Part shown: in pieces, positions 1 to 7,991 of the stretch
How the letters are laid out: every line of letters begins with the position of its first letter
Numbering within the stretch: the stretch's first letter is position 1
DNA from: Thermoleophilaceae bacterium
GTDB taxonomy: Bacteria; Actinomycetota; Thermoleophilia; Solirubrobacterales; Thermoleophilaceae
Direction of reading: 5' to 3'
DNA length: 8,387 nucleotides
NCBI GenBank assembly: GCA_013696905.1
Contig: JACCXP010000092.1
Span: 1 to 8,387, forward strand
Program-made: the position numbers and the translations under genes
The notes under the pieces: generated by a model
What the model was told of the DNA's origin: nothing
What the model saw: the letters and a program-made list of their open reading frames with translations, nothing else
Database searches by the model: none

Positions 1-1
1 G

Positions 2-442
2 CCCGCCGAGGACCAAGTGCTTCTAGTCGCCAATCGCACCGCAGTCAGCGCCGCGCTGCTCGATGCGGTGCGCGCGCGGGCGGCTCAGTCGCCGACACGC
101 TTCCACCTGATCGTCCCGGCCACGCCACGCGGCCTGGACCGCGTCGTCGACCCCGACGCGGCCGGCCTCCCCGAGGCAACCGCACAGCTCGAGCGCGCGC
201 TTCCTGCGCTCGCCGAGGCGGCGGGCGCCGAGGTCTCGGGCGAGGTCGGCGACGCGGACCCGCTTGCGGCTATCTCAGACGCGCTCCACGCCGGGCACTT
301 CGACGAGCTCATCCTCTCGACGCTGCCGCGGCGCCTATCGGGCTGGCTGCGGCTCGACCTGCCGCGCAAGGCCGCCCACTTCGGCGTGCCCGTCACCCAC
401 GTGGAGGCAGAGCCTGCCCCGGTCGTTGCCGGTCGGGCATAG
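2..442 (+). CDS. Universal-stress-like small protein, 5' end outside window
   Basis: The reading frame is open from the first complete codon and ends at TAG 440-442, so the true start probably lies upstream. A GTG at 17 with GAGG at 8-11 is a possible internal start, but it would leave almost nothing before the first beta strand. The protein has a short hydrophobic strand near the N-terminus (VLLVANRTA), alternating helices and strands, then a strand plus loop (FDELILSTLPRRLSGWLRLD) and a C-terminal strand (FGVPVTHVEAE). This looks like the alpha/beta Rossmann-like fold of UspA-related proteins common in actinobacteria. The usual UspA ATP-binding G-2x-G-9x-G(S/T) signature is not obvious, so nucleotide binding is unproven. 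It sits in the same frame as glpX, with only its stop codon between them, so it is probably co-transcribed. Function unknown. Confidence 0.6.
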   Translation, partial: PAEDQVLLVANRTAVSAALLDAVRARAAQSPTRFHLIVPATPRGLDRVVDPDAAGLPEATAQLERALPALAEAAGAEVSGEVGDADPLAAISDALHAGHFDELILSTLPRRLSGWLRLDLPRKAAHFGVPVTHVEAEPAPVVAGRA

Positions 443-466
443 TTGCCGCTCCGAAGAGATGCGGGC

Positions 467-1402
467 GTGCAAGCGCTCGAGCCGGTGATCGTGGCGGCGA
501 CCAGGGCAGCAGCCCTCGCATGTCAGCCCTGGCTCGGGCGCGGGCAGCCGGCTGAAGCTGACGCCGCGGCCACCGAGGCGATGCGCGCCGCGCTGGCGAA
601 TGCCGCGGGCACAGGCACCGTGGTGATTGGCGAGGGCGAGAAGGACAGCGCCCCGATGCTCTACAACGGCGAGCGGGTCGGCAACGGCTTGGGTCAGGCG
701 TTCGACATCGCGGTCGATCCGCTCGAGTGCACCGACAACTGCGCGGACGGGCTTCCCGGTGCGCTCGCCACGATCGCGGTCGGGGAGGCGGGCTCGCTGT
801 GGTCGCCCGGGCCCGGGCTCTCCATGGACAAGCTGGTCGTGGCGCCGGCGGCGAGCGAGGCGATCGACCTGCGTGAGTCGCCCGAGAGCAACCTCGAGTC
901 CGTCGCCGGGGCGCTCGGGCGCCCGATCTCTGACCTGCGCGTCGTGGTGCTCGACAAGCCTCGCCACGGTGAGCTGATCGAGCGCATGCGCTCCGCCGGC
1001 GCCTCGGTCTCGACGCCCAGCGCGGGTGACGTGGCGGCGTCGCTCGAGGTCCTGTTGCCAGGCGGGGAGAACGACCTCCTGATGGGCATCGGCGGCACGC
1101 CGGAGGGCGTCATGACCGCGACTGCCGTACAGGCGCTCGGCGGCGGAATGCAGGCACGCCTCGCCCCTCAAAGCGACTCCGAGCGAGCGACGCTCGCCGC
1201 CGTCGGCTTCGAGGTCGACCGCGTGCTGGCGCTCGAGGACCTCGTGTCCGGCGACTCGTTCTTCGTCGCCTGCGGTGTGAGCGGAGGCCGGCTGCTCAGG
1301 CGGCCGTGGCGCTCGGACGGAGCGACGCTCACGGAGTCGATCGTCGTGTCCAAGGGCTCCGTGCGCCGAATCGTCGAGACGAGCTTTGAGGACGGTCAAT
1401 AA
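467..1402 (+). CDS. glpX: Class II fructose-1,6-bisphosphatase (GlpX-type)
   Basis: Hydrolyses fructose-1,6-bisphosphate to fructose-6-phosphate; in CBB operons class II enzymes often also act on sedoheptulose-1,7-bisphosphate. The 311-residue product shows the family blocks in order: WLGRG (22-26), GEGEKDSAPML (55-65), IAVDPLECT (81-89), KPRH (164-167), GDVAASL (188-194) and GIGGTPEGV (207-215). The DPxExT motif keeps the Asp, Glu and proposed catalytic Thr (T89), but the usual Gly is Cys (C88). The Tyr of the DMYMEK block of E. coli GlpX is Ser (S119), and the GDK after WLGRG is GQP. A TTG at 443 directly after the upstream stop gives 8 more residues. GTG 467 was preferred because GAAGAG (453-458) sits at ribosome-binding distance and because family members begin near this point. 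GlpX identity is firm; full activity is less certain. Confidence 0.88.
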   Translation: MQALEPVIVAATRAAALACQPWLGRGQPAEADAAATEAMRAALANAAGTGTVVIGEGEKDSAPMLYNGERVGNGLGQAFDIAVDPLECTDNCADGLPGALATIAVGEAGSLWSPGPGLSMDKLVVAPAASEAIDLRESPESNLESVAGALGRPISDLRVVVLDKPRHGELIERMRSAGASVSTPSAGDVAASLEVLLPGGENDLLMGIGGTPEGVMTATAVQALGGGMQARLAPQSDSERATLAAVGFEVDRVLALEDLVSGDSFFVACGVSGGRLLRRPWRSDGATLTESIVVSKGSVRRIVETSFEDGQ

Positions 1403-1428
1403 CTATGAGACACGGAGGTGGAGCAGGC

Positions 1429-2454
1429 ATGAACGCAGACGAGCTCGGAGGTATCGCCAGAGCGCTTGTGACCGATGGCAAGGGCATCCTCGCCGCGGAC
1501 GAGAGCTCAGGGACGATGGGAACGCGGCTCGAGCAGGTGAACGTGGAGTCCACGGAGGAGACGCGGCGCGCGTACCGCCAGATGCTGATCACGACTCCGG
1601 GCATGGACAGGTTCATCAGCGGCGTGATCCTCTACGACGAGACCATCCGCCAGGACGCAGCGGACGGCACGCCTTTCACCGAGGTGCTCCGGCGCCAGAG
1701 GATGGTGCCCGGCATCAAGGTCGATACGGGCGCGAAGCCGCTCGCCGGCTCCCCTTCCGAGAAGGTCACCGAGGGGCTCGACGGCCTGCGCGAGCGCCTG
1801 GCCGACTATCGCGAGCTGGGCGCTCGGTTCGCCAAGTGGCGCGCGGTGATCACGATCGCGGATGACCTGCCCAGCCGCCGCTGCATCGAGGCGAACGCCC
1901 ACGCGCTCGCGCGCTACGCCGCCCTGTGCCAGGAGGGCGGGCTCGTGCCGGTCGTGGAGCCCGAGGTGGTGATGGACGGCGGTCACTCGATCGAGCGCTG
2001 CTACGAGGTCACCGCGGAGACGCTGCATCGGGTTTTCCACGAGCTTTCCGAGCAGCGGGTCGAGCCCGAGCACATGCTGCTCAAGCCGAACATGGTGCTC
2101 TCCGGCAAGGACTGCCCGAGACAGGCTGGCGTCGAGGAGGTCGCGGAGGCGACCGTGCGCTGCATGCGCGCGACCGTGCCCGCCGCCGTGCCGGGGGTCG
2201 TGTTCCTGTCCGGTGGGCAGAGCGACGAGCTCGCCAGCGCGCATCTCAACGCCATCAACGGGCTCGGACCGCAGCCGTGGGAGCTCAGCTTCTCCTACGG
2301 ACGCGCGCTGATCGCCGCGGCACTCGAGACGTGGAGGGGCGAGGAGGGCAACGTCGATGCGGCGCAGAGGGTCTTTGCCCACCGCGCGAGCTGCAACGGA
2401 GCTGCCCGCTGCGGCATCTATTCGGTTGACATGGAGAGACAACCCGTCGCTTGA
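1429..2454 (+). CDS. Fructose-bisphosphate aldolase, class I
   Basis: Metal-independent Schiff-base aldolase joining dihydroxyacetone phosphate and glyceraldehyde-3-phosphate. In the CBB cycle it may also make sedoheptulose-1,7-bisphosphate from erythrose-4-phosphate. The 341-residue protein carries the class I hallmarks: AADES with D24, GIKVDTG with K97, FAKWR with K136, VVEPEV with E177/E179, the Schiff-base lysine K219 in LLKPNMV, LSGGQS (260-265) and SYGRAL (289-294). The C-terminal HRASCNGAARCGIYS resembles bacterial members. An in-frame ATG at 1405 would add 8 residues, but GGAGGTGGAG (1414-1423) lies just ahead of ATG 1429, so the shorter form is chosen. It starts 26 nt after glpX and precedes the 99-bp rbcL leader. 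Confidence 0.93.
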   Translation: MNADELGGIARALVTDGKGILAADESSGTMGTRLEQVNVESTEETRRAYRQMLITTPGMDRFISGVILYDETIRQDAADGTPFTEVLRRQRMVPGIKVDTGAKPLAGSPSEKVTEGLDGLRERLADYRELGARFAKWRAVITIADDLPSRRCIEANAHALARYAALCQEGGLVPVVEPEVVMDGGHSIERCYEVTAETLHRVFHELSEQRVEPEHMLLKPNMVLSGKDCPRQAGVEEVAEATVRCMRATVPAAVPGVVFLSGGQSDELASAHLNAINGLGPQPWELSFSYGRALIAAALETWRGEEGNVDAAQRVFAHRASCNGAARCGIYSVDMERQPVA

Positions 2455-4005
<1,551 letters not shown>

Positions 4006-4032
4006 CGCGGCCAGAAAGCGGAGGAGCCACCG

Positions 4033-4575
4033 ATGAGGATCACACAGGGCACGTTCTCGTACCTCGACGACCTGACCGACGAGGAGATCGAGGCGCAGAT
4101 CAGCTATGCGATCTCGAACAACTGGGCGATCATGGTCGAGTACACCGACGATCCGCACCCCCGCAACGCCTTGTGGGACATGTGGAACGCGCCGGAGTTC
4201 GACCTCGAGCCGGGCGATGCGGACGTCGCAATGCGCGACGTCGCCGCCTGTCGCGAGGCCTACCCGAACCACTACATAAAGGTCGTCTGCTACGACAGCT
4301 CGCTCGGGCGCCAGACCTCGGCGCTGAGCTTCATCGTCAACCGCCCGAGCGAGGAGCCCGGGTTCCGCCTGGAGCGTCAGGAGAAGGCGGATCGCCAGAT
4401 TCGCTACACGCTCCAGCCCTACGCGGTCAAGGACCCGATCGGCCGCCGCTACGGGAACAAGGGCGACCTTGCCGTCACGCGCGACCCGGCGGCCGGCCAG
4501 AACGCGACGCCCGGTCGAGATTCGGCCAATGCGGGCCGCGACGGCCGATCGCCGAACGGCTCGAGCTCACCATGA
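4033..4575 (+). CDS. rbcS: RuBisCO small subunit with C-terminal extension
   Basis: Caps and stabilises the L8 core of form I RuBisCO. Residues 1-140 match form IC small subunits: [19 protein letters not shown] at the start, [11 protein letters not shown] (35-45), LWDMW (47-51), [14 protein letters not shown] (77-90), [15 protein letters not shown] (99-113) and the C-terminal hairpin [17 protein letters not shown] (124-140). Ordinary form IC subunits end about here. This one continues for about 40 residues (141-180) of Gly/Ala/Asn/Ser/Arg/Asp-rich, apparently disordered sequence. GGAGGAG (4020-4026) is 6 nt before the ATG, 27 nt after rbcL. Its stop overlaps the cbbX start (ATGA), implying translational coupling. 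The core identity is firm; the role of the tail is unknown. Confidence 0.95.
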   Translation: MRITQGTFSYLDDLTDEEIEAQISYAISNNWAIMVEYTDDPHPRNALWDMWNAPEFDLEPGDADVAMRDVAACREAYPNHYIKVVCYDSSLGRQTSALSFIVNRPSEEPGFRLERQEKADRQIRYTLQPYAVKDPIGRRYGNKGDLAVTRDPAAGQNATPGRDSANAGRDGRSPNGSSSP

Positions 4576-5651
4576 GCCCACGCGGGCTCGACACGACGGG
4601 CCGGCCGCTCGATCCCGAGGCCCGGGCGGCGGCGGCTCGCGATCGCGGCTCGCCGTCGTTCGCCGACGACTTCGGCGGCACCGTCGTGCGCCCGGCAAAG
4701 GATGCACGCGCTGGGTCCGCGGTCGAGTCGATCGACTTCTCCGCCGCGGTCTCGAACGGCACGGCGGACGTGCAGGCGGTGGTGAGCGAGTCGCGCGTGC
4801 ACGAGGTGCTCGAGGAGCTCGAGCGCGACCTCGTCGGGCTCGACTCGGTGAAGCAGCACATCCGCGAGATCGCGGCCCTGCTCGTGATCGACAGGCTGCG
4901 CGGCGAGATGGGCCTCGCGACCGAGCGCCCGACGCTGCACATGAGCTTCACCGGCAGCCCCGGCACGGGCAAGACGACGGTCGCCCTGCGGATGGCCCGC
5001 ATCCTCCATCGGCTTGGCTATATCGAGCGAGGCCACCTGATCTCGGTCACCCGCGACGACCTCGTCGGCCAATACGTCGGCCACACCGCGCCGAAGACCA
5101 AGGACCTCGTCAAGCGCGCGCTCGGCGGCGTTCTGTTCATCGACGAGGCCTACTACCTCCACCGCACCGACAACGAGCGCGACTACGGCCCGGAGGCGAT
5201 CGAGGTCCTGCTCCAGGTGATGGAGTCAGAGCGCCACAACCTGGTGATCGTGATGGCCGGCTATGGCGACCGGATGGAGGAGTTCTTCCGGGCCAACCCC
5301 GGCATGGGCTCGCGCATCGCGCATCACATCGACTTCCCCGCCTACTCCCTCGACGAGCTGCTGCAGATCGCCGACCTGATGGTCGAGCGCCAGGCATACG
5401 AGCTGTCGCCGGACGCGCGAGCCGCGTTGCGCGAGTACGTCGCCCGCCGCACGCGACAGCCGAGGTTCGCGAACGGGCGCAGCATCCGCAACGCGATCGA
5501 CCGCGCACGCCTGCGCCAGGCGAGCCGACTGTTCGACTCAGAGCGCAAGCTCGACCGCCGCGACCTCGTGACGATCGAGGCCGCCGACATCCTCATGAGC
5601 AGCGTCTTCGACGAGCAGGCTGAAGCAGTTCCGAGTGGAGGAGACAACTAG
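4572..5651 (+). CDS. cbbX: Red-type RuBisCO activase CbbX (AAA+ ATPase)
   Basis: ATP-driven remodeller that pulls on the RuBisCO large subunit to release inhibitory sugar phosphates. The 359-residue protein has Walker A GSPGTGKT (128-135), a pore-loop Tyr (Y168) in [12 protein letters not shown], Walker [10 protein letters not shown] (187-195), an arginine-finger region [11 protein letters not shown] with R248, and a sensor-2-like helix [17 protein letters not shown] (300-316). The conserved domain begins near [15 protein letters not shown] (76-90), so about 75 residues precede it, versus roughly 25-30 in the R. sphaeroides-like protein as recalled. The ATG at 4572 overlaps the rbcS stop; no strong ribosome-binding site precedes it, so re-initiation is likely. 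A later GTG (4779 or 4782) would give an ordinary-length protein and cannot be excluded. Confidence 0.95.
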   Translation: MSPRGLDTTGRPLDPEARAAAARDRGSPSFADDFGGTVVRPAKDARAGSAVESIDFSAAVSNGTADVQAVVSESRVHEVLEELERDLVGLDSVKQHIREIAALLVIDRLRGEMGLATERPTLHMSFTGSPGTGKTTVALRMARILHRLGYIERGHLISVTRDDLVGQYVGHTAPKTKDLVKRALGGVLFIDEAYYLHRTDNERDYGPEAIEVLLQVMESERHNLVIVMAGYGDRMEEFFRANPGMGSRIAHHIDFPAYSLDELLQIADLMVERQAYELSPDARAALREYVARRTRQPRFANGRSIRNAIDRARLRQASRLFDSERKLDRRDLVTIEAADILMSSVFDEQAEAVPSGGDN

Positions 5652-6632
5652 ATGCCCCGACCAAGCATGCTGGGGGTCGTCGGTGACTCGGCGGCGGGAA
5701 AGACAACGATCACGCGCGGGCTCGTGGGGATCCTCGGCGAGGATCAGGTGACCCATGTGGGCACCGACGACTACCACCGCTACGACCGCAAGCAGCGGGC
5801 CGATCGCCAGATCACGCCGCTGCACCCCGATTGCAACTACATGGACATCATGGCCCAGCACCTCGGCCACCTGCGCCACGGCCGGCCGATCCTCAAGCCG
5901 GTCTACGGCCACTCCGACGGGACCTTCGGGGCGCCCGTGTACGTTGCGCCGCAGGCCTTCGTCGTGGTCGAGGGGCTGCTCGGCTACCACACCGAGGAGC
6001 TGCGCGAGGCCTTCGACGTGCGCGTCTACCTGTCGCCGCCCGAGGAGCTGCGGCGCAAATGGAAGGTGCAGCGCGACTGCACGCGGCGCGGTTACACGAC
6101 CGACCAGGTGCTCGCCGAGCTCGACCGGCGCGAGCCCGACTCCGAGGCGTTCATCCGCCCCCAGCGCCGCTTCGCCGACCTCGTCGTGTCGTTCAAGGAG
6201 TCAAAGGGCAGCGACCAGGAGCACCTCGATGCCGAGCTGATGCTGTGCGAGGGCCTACCCCACCCCGACCTCTCCGCGTTCGTCGACGACGGCAACGACG
6301 GGATCACCGCGGTCGACGCCGACGGTGCCCACCTGCACATACCCGGCGATCTCGCCCCCGAGCGAGCGGCCGAGATCGAGGAGGCGATCTGGGACCGCAT
6401 GCACTTCGCCACGCACCTGCGCTCGCAGCGCCTGGGGGAGTTCACAGTCGGCAGCGAGCTGCACCGCTCCCACTCGCTCGGCCTCGTGCAGCTGATCATC
6501 CTCTACCACTTCACGGCGGCGAGGGCGGCGATCTCGATGGGCAGCGACGGCACAACGCGAAGCGACAACGGCGGCGCCGCGAGTCCCGACGCCGAGCAGG
6601 GTCCCGCGCAGCCCGCGTCCAGTGGCGCCTGA
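5652..6632 (+). CDS. prk: Phosphoribulokinase (class II-like)
   Basis: Phosphorylates ribulose-5-phosphate to ribulose-1,5-bisphosphate, the RuBisCO substrate. The 326-residue product has a P-loop GDSAAGKT (11-18), TDDYHRYDR (38-46) with catalytic-type Asp and substrate-contact residues, a second strand VVVEG (104-108), VYLSPPEELRRKWKVQRD (125-142) and FIRPQRRFADLVV (167-179). These patterns match the cyanobacterial/plant-like class II rather than the compact proteobacterial class I enzyme. The P-loop Cys of the plant enzyme is absent (Ala), so that thioredoxin switch is not available. A polar Gly/Ala/Ser/Pro tail follows residue 296. ATG 5652 directly follows the cbbX TAG, and GGAGGAGA (5637-5644) lies at proper distance. 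Confidence 0.94.
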   Translation: MPRPSMLGVVGDSAAGKTTITRGLVGILGEDQVTHVGTDDYHRYDRKQRADRQITPLHPDCNYMDIMAQHLGHLRHGRPILKPVYGHSDGTFGAPVYVAPQAFVVVEGLLGYHTEELREAFDVRVYLSPPEELRRKWKVQRDCTRRGYTTDQVLAELDRREPDSEAFIRPQRRFADLVVSFKESKGSDQEHLDAELMLCEGLPHPDLSAFVDDGNDGITAVDADGAHLHIPGDLAPERAAEIEEAIWDRMHFATHLRSQRLGEFTVGSELHRSHSLGLVQLIILYHFTAARAAISMGSDGTTRSDNGGAASPDAEQGPAQPASSGA

Positions 6633-6649
6633 CTGGACGGGCCGCTTTT
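6611..6649 (+). terminator. Intrinsic terminator candidate overlapping prk stop
   Basis: GTCCAGT (6617-6623) and ACTGGAC (6632-6638) form a perfect stem around an 8-nt loop. GCCC (6611-6614) pairs with GGGC (6639-6642) past a 2-nt bulge, giving about 11 pairs. TTTT (6646-6649) follows three bases later. The prk TGA (6630-6632) lies in the loop and right arm. The position, between the CBB genes and the regulator, fits the end of the operon transcript. The U-tract is short, so termination may be partial. Confidence 0.6.
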
Positions 6650-6676
6650 AGAGCCATACGCAAGGGTGAGGTCCCG

Positions 6677-6682
6677 TAGAGT
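6677..6682 (+). promoter_or_regulatory. Possible -10 box for leaderless cbbR mRNA
   Basis: TAGAGT fits the TAnnnT -10 consensus and ends exactly 7 nt before the ATG at 6690, the spacing expected if transcription starts at the A of the start codon. No ribosome-binding site is at normal distance (GAGGT ends 17 nt upstream), which agrees with a leaderless message. No -35 is evident. Confidence 0.4.
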
Positions 6683-6689
6683 TAGCTGA

Positions 6690-7601
6690 ATGGCTATAAC
6701 CCTCGCGCAGCTCGGCAGCTTCCTGGCTGTGGTGCGCAGCGGATCCATCACCGCCGCGGCAGACGAGCTGGTGGTCACGCAGCCCTCGGTCTCGGCTGCA
6801 GTCTCGGCGCTCTCGAAGGAGATCGGGGTCGACCTGACCGAGCGCATCGGGCGCGGCGTGCGCCCGAGCCCCGCCGGCCGCGCCTTCGTGCCTTACGCGG
6901 CGGATGTGCTTGGACTGCTCCGGCAGGGAGAGCAGGCGGCCCGCGAGGCGGCTGACGCTGACCGAACGCGCCTGCGCATATCGGCGGTGACGACGGCGGG
7001 TGAGTTCATCGTCGCGCCGCTGATCGAGGGGTTCGCCGCGCGCTTCCCCGAGCTCGACATAACGCTGCACGTCGGCAACAGGGACGAAGTCTTCGGGCGT
7101 GTCGCCGATCACGAGTCGGATGTCGCGATCTCCGGGCGTCCCCCCGACGACGGCCGGCTCGTCGGGCAGCCGTTCGCCGATGCGGATTACGTGCTGATCA
7201 CCTCCCCGGGCGACCCTTTGGCCGCCCGACGGTCGCTGCCGCCCGGGGAGCTGTCGCAACGCTCGTGGCTCCTGCGCGAGCAGGGCTCGGGCACGCGCAC
7301 CCTGTGCGAGCAGTACCTGGCGCTCAACGACCTCGAGCCGAGGATCCTGACGCTCGGATCGAACGGCGCGATCAAGCACGCCGTGCGGACCGGGCTCGGC
7401 GTCTCGCTGCAGTCGCGGGTGGCGGTCGAGCTCGAGCTGCGCTCGCGCCTGCTCGCGACGATCGCGGTCCGCGGCGGCCTGCCGTGGCGCGAGTGGCACG
7501 TGCTGCGCTCGGCCGTGGGGCCGGTTCGCGAGCCGACCGAGGAGTTCATCTCCTACGTCATGACCGACGCGGCTCGCGTGGCGCTCGAGTCGTGGCGGTG
7601 A
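6690..7601 (+). CDS. cbbR: LysR-type transcriptional regulator, probable CbbR
   Basis: The 303-residue protein has the LysR architecture. An N-terminal winged helix-turn-helix (about 5-64) includes FLAVVRSGSITAAADEL, the recognition region TQPSVSAAVSALSKEIG (30-46) and RPSPAGRAF. A linker helix leads to a periplasmic-binding-like effector domain beginning near RLRISAVTTAGEFIV. CbbR proteins sense metabolites such as RuBP, phosphoenolpyruvate or NADPH and activate cbb operons. CbbR assignment rests mainly on its place next to the CBB genes; the sequence alone says LysR family. Unlike most CbbR genes, which are divergent from their operon, this one is downstream and co-directional, after a terminator candidate. 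Any target operator would lie elsewhere, perhaps before rbcL or upstream of the window. Confidence 0.85.
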   Translation: MAITLAQLGSFLAVVRSGSITAAADELVVTQPSVSAAVSALSKEIGVDLTERIGRGVRPSPAGRAFVPYAADVLGLLRQGEQAAREAADADRTRLRISAVTTAGEFIVAPLIEGFAARFPELDITLHVGNRDEVFGRVADHESDVAISGRPPDDGRLVGQPFADADYVLITSPGDPLAARRSLPPGELSQRSWLLREQGSGTRTLCEQYLALNDLEPRILTLGSNGAIKHAVRTGLGVSLQSRVAVELELRSRLLATIAVRGGLPWREWHVLRSAVGPVREPTEEFISYVMTDAARVALESWR

Positions 7602-7700
7602 TTGGCGCGTCTGCGCTGCGGTCACCCCTTCTATCGGTTCGAGCGATCTGGTACAAAGCCCGCTCGGCGTCCTGGACTGGCAGCGGCGAGAGGAAGCGCG
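7602..7700 (+). other. Gap between cbbR and hypC
   Basis: Ninety-nine bases separate the regulator from the hydrogenase-maturation genes. CGAGCG (7640-7645) and CGCTCG (7661-7666) are inverted with a 15-base spacer, too weak and without a T-tract to call a terminator. No clear -10/-35 pair is visible, so a hyp promoter here can be neither supported nor excluded. The ribosome-binding site for hypC lies at its 3' end. Confidence 0.35.
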
Positions 7701-7991
7701 ATGTGCCTGGCGATACCCGGACAGGTGGTGGAGGTGGTGGACGAGGGCAACCGCCTCGCCAAGGTCGACGTGGCCGGCGTGCGGCGGACCGTCAACGTCG
7801 GGCTGCTCGACTCCGACGGCGGGAGCGGGAGCGGGGGCGCCGGCCCCGGCGACGGGGGGCTCATCCACGTCGGCTTCGCGATGGCGAAGATCGACGAGGA
7901 GGAGGCTCACGCCACGCTCGCGCTGCTCGAGCAGATGGGCGCCGAGTTCGAGCAGGAGCTCGAGGAGCTGAAAGCCAGCGTGATCGAGTGA
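7701..7991 (+). CDS. hypC: HypC, [NiFe]-hydrogenase maturation chaperone
   Basis: Small OB-fold chaperone that works with HypD to carry the Fe(CN)2CO unit and deliver it to the hydrogenase large-subunit precursor. The 96-residue protein begins MCLAIPGQVVEV; Cys2, the essential iron ligand exposed after Met removal, is present. AKVDVAGVRRTVNVGLL (20-36) and the conserved IHVGFAMAKIDEEEA (55-69) follow. Between them a Gly-rich stretch (37-53) is somewhat longer than usual. A charged C-terminal helix follows (about 66-92). AGAGGA (7689-7694) precedes the ATG. The frame is open back to 7602, but that part lacks family similarity and the Cys must be residue 2, so ATG 7701 is the start. Its stop overlaps the next gene (GTGA). 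Confidence 0.93.
   Translation: MCLAIPGQVVEVVDEGNRLAKVDVAGVRRTVNVGLLDSDGGSGSGGAGPGDGGLIHVGFAMAKIDEEEAHATLALLEQMGAEFEQELEELKASVIE

Noticed and set aside
443..466. TTG start for glpX immediately after the upstream stop
   Set aside because: Weak ribosome-binding site and eight residues outside family similarity; GTG 467 fits better, though this is not proven.
335..1399. Long minus-strand open frame (354 codons) opposite glpX
   Set aside because: Arg/His/Gly-rich translation with no recognisable motif; lies opposite a clear GlpX gene, typical of GC-rich antisense shadows.
1507..2442. Minus-strand open frame (311 codons) opposite the aldolase
   Set aside because: No motif, biased composition, and the plus strand has complete class I aldolase signatures.
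4469..5623. Plus-strand Arg-rich frame inside rbcS/cbbX
   Set aside because: Out-of-frame shadow of CbbX, whose Walker motifs are in the main frame.
7640..7666. CGAGCG/CGCTCG inverted repeat between cbbR and hypC
   Set aside because: Six-bp arms with 15-base spacer and no T-tract; expected by chance at this GC content.
7602..7700. TTG-initiated 33-codon extension of hypC
   Set aside because: HypC needs Cys as residue 2; the extension has no family similarity and the ribosome-binding site precedes ATG 7701.
6648..7910. Minus-strand open frame (420 codons) opposite cbbR and hypC
   Set aside because: Spans two clear plus-strand genes and their gap; composition is shadow-like and no domain is recognisable.
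7265..7987. Upstream part of the open frame that ends at 8242
   Set aside because: It is out-of-frame sequence within cbbR and hypC; only the part from GTG 7988 resembles a real protein.
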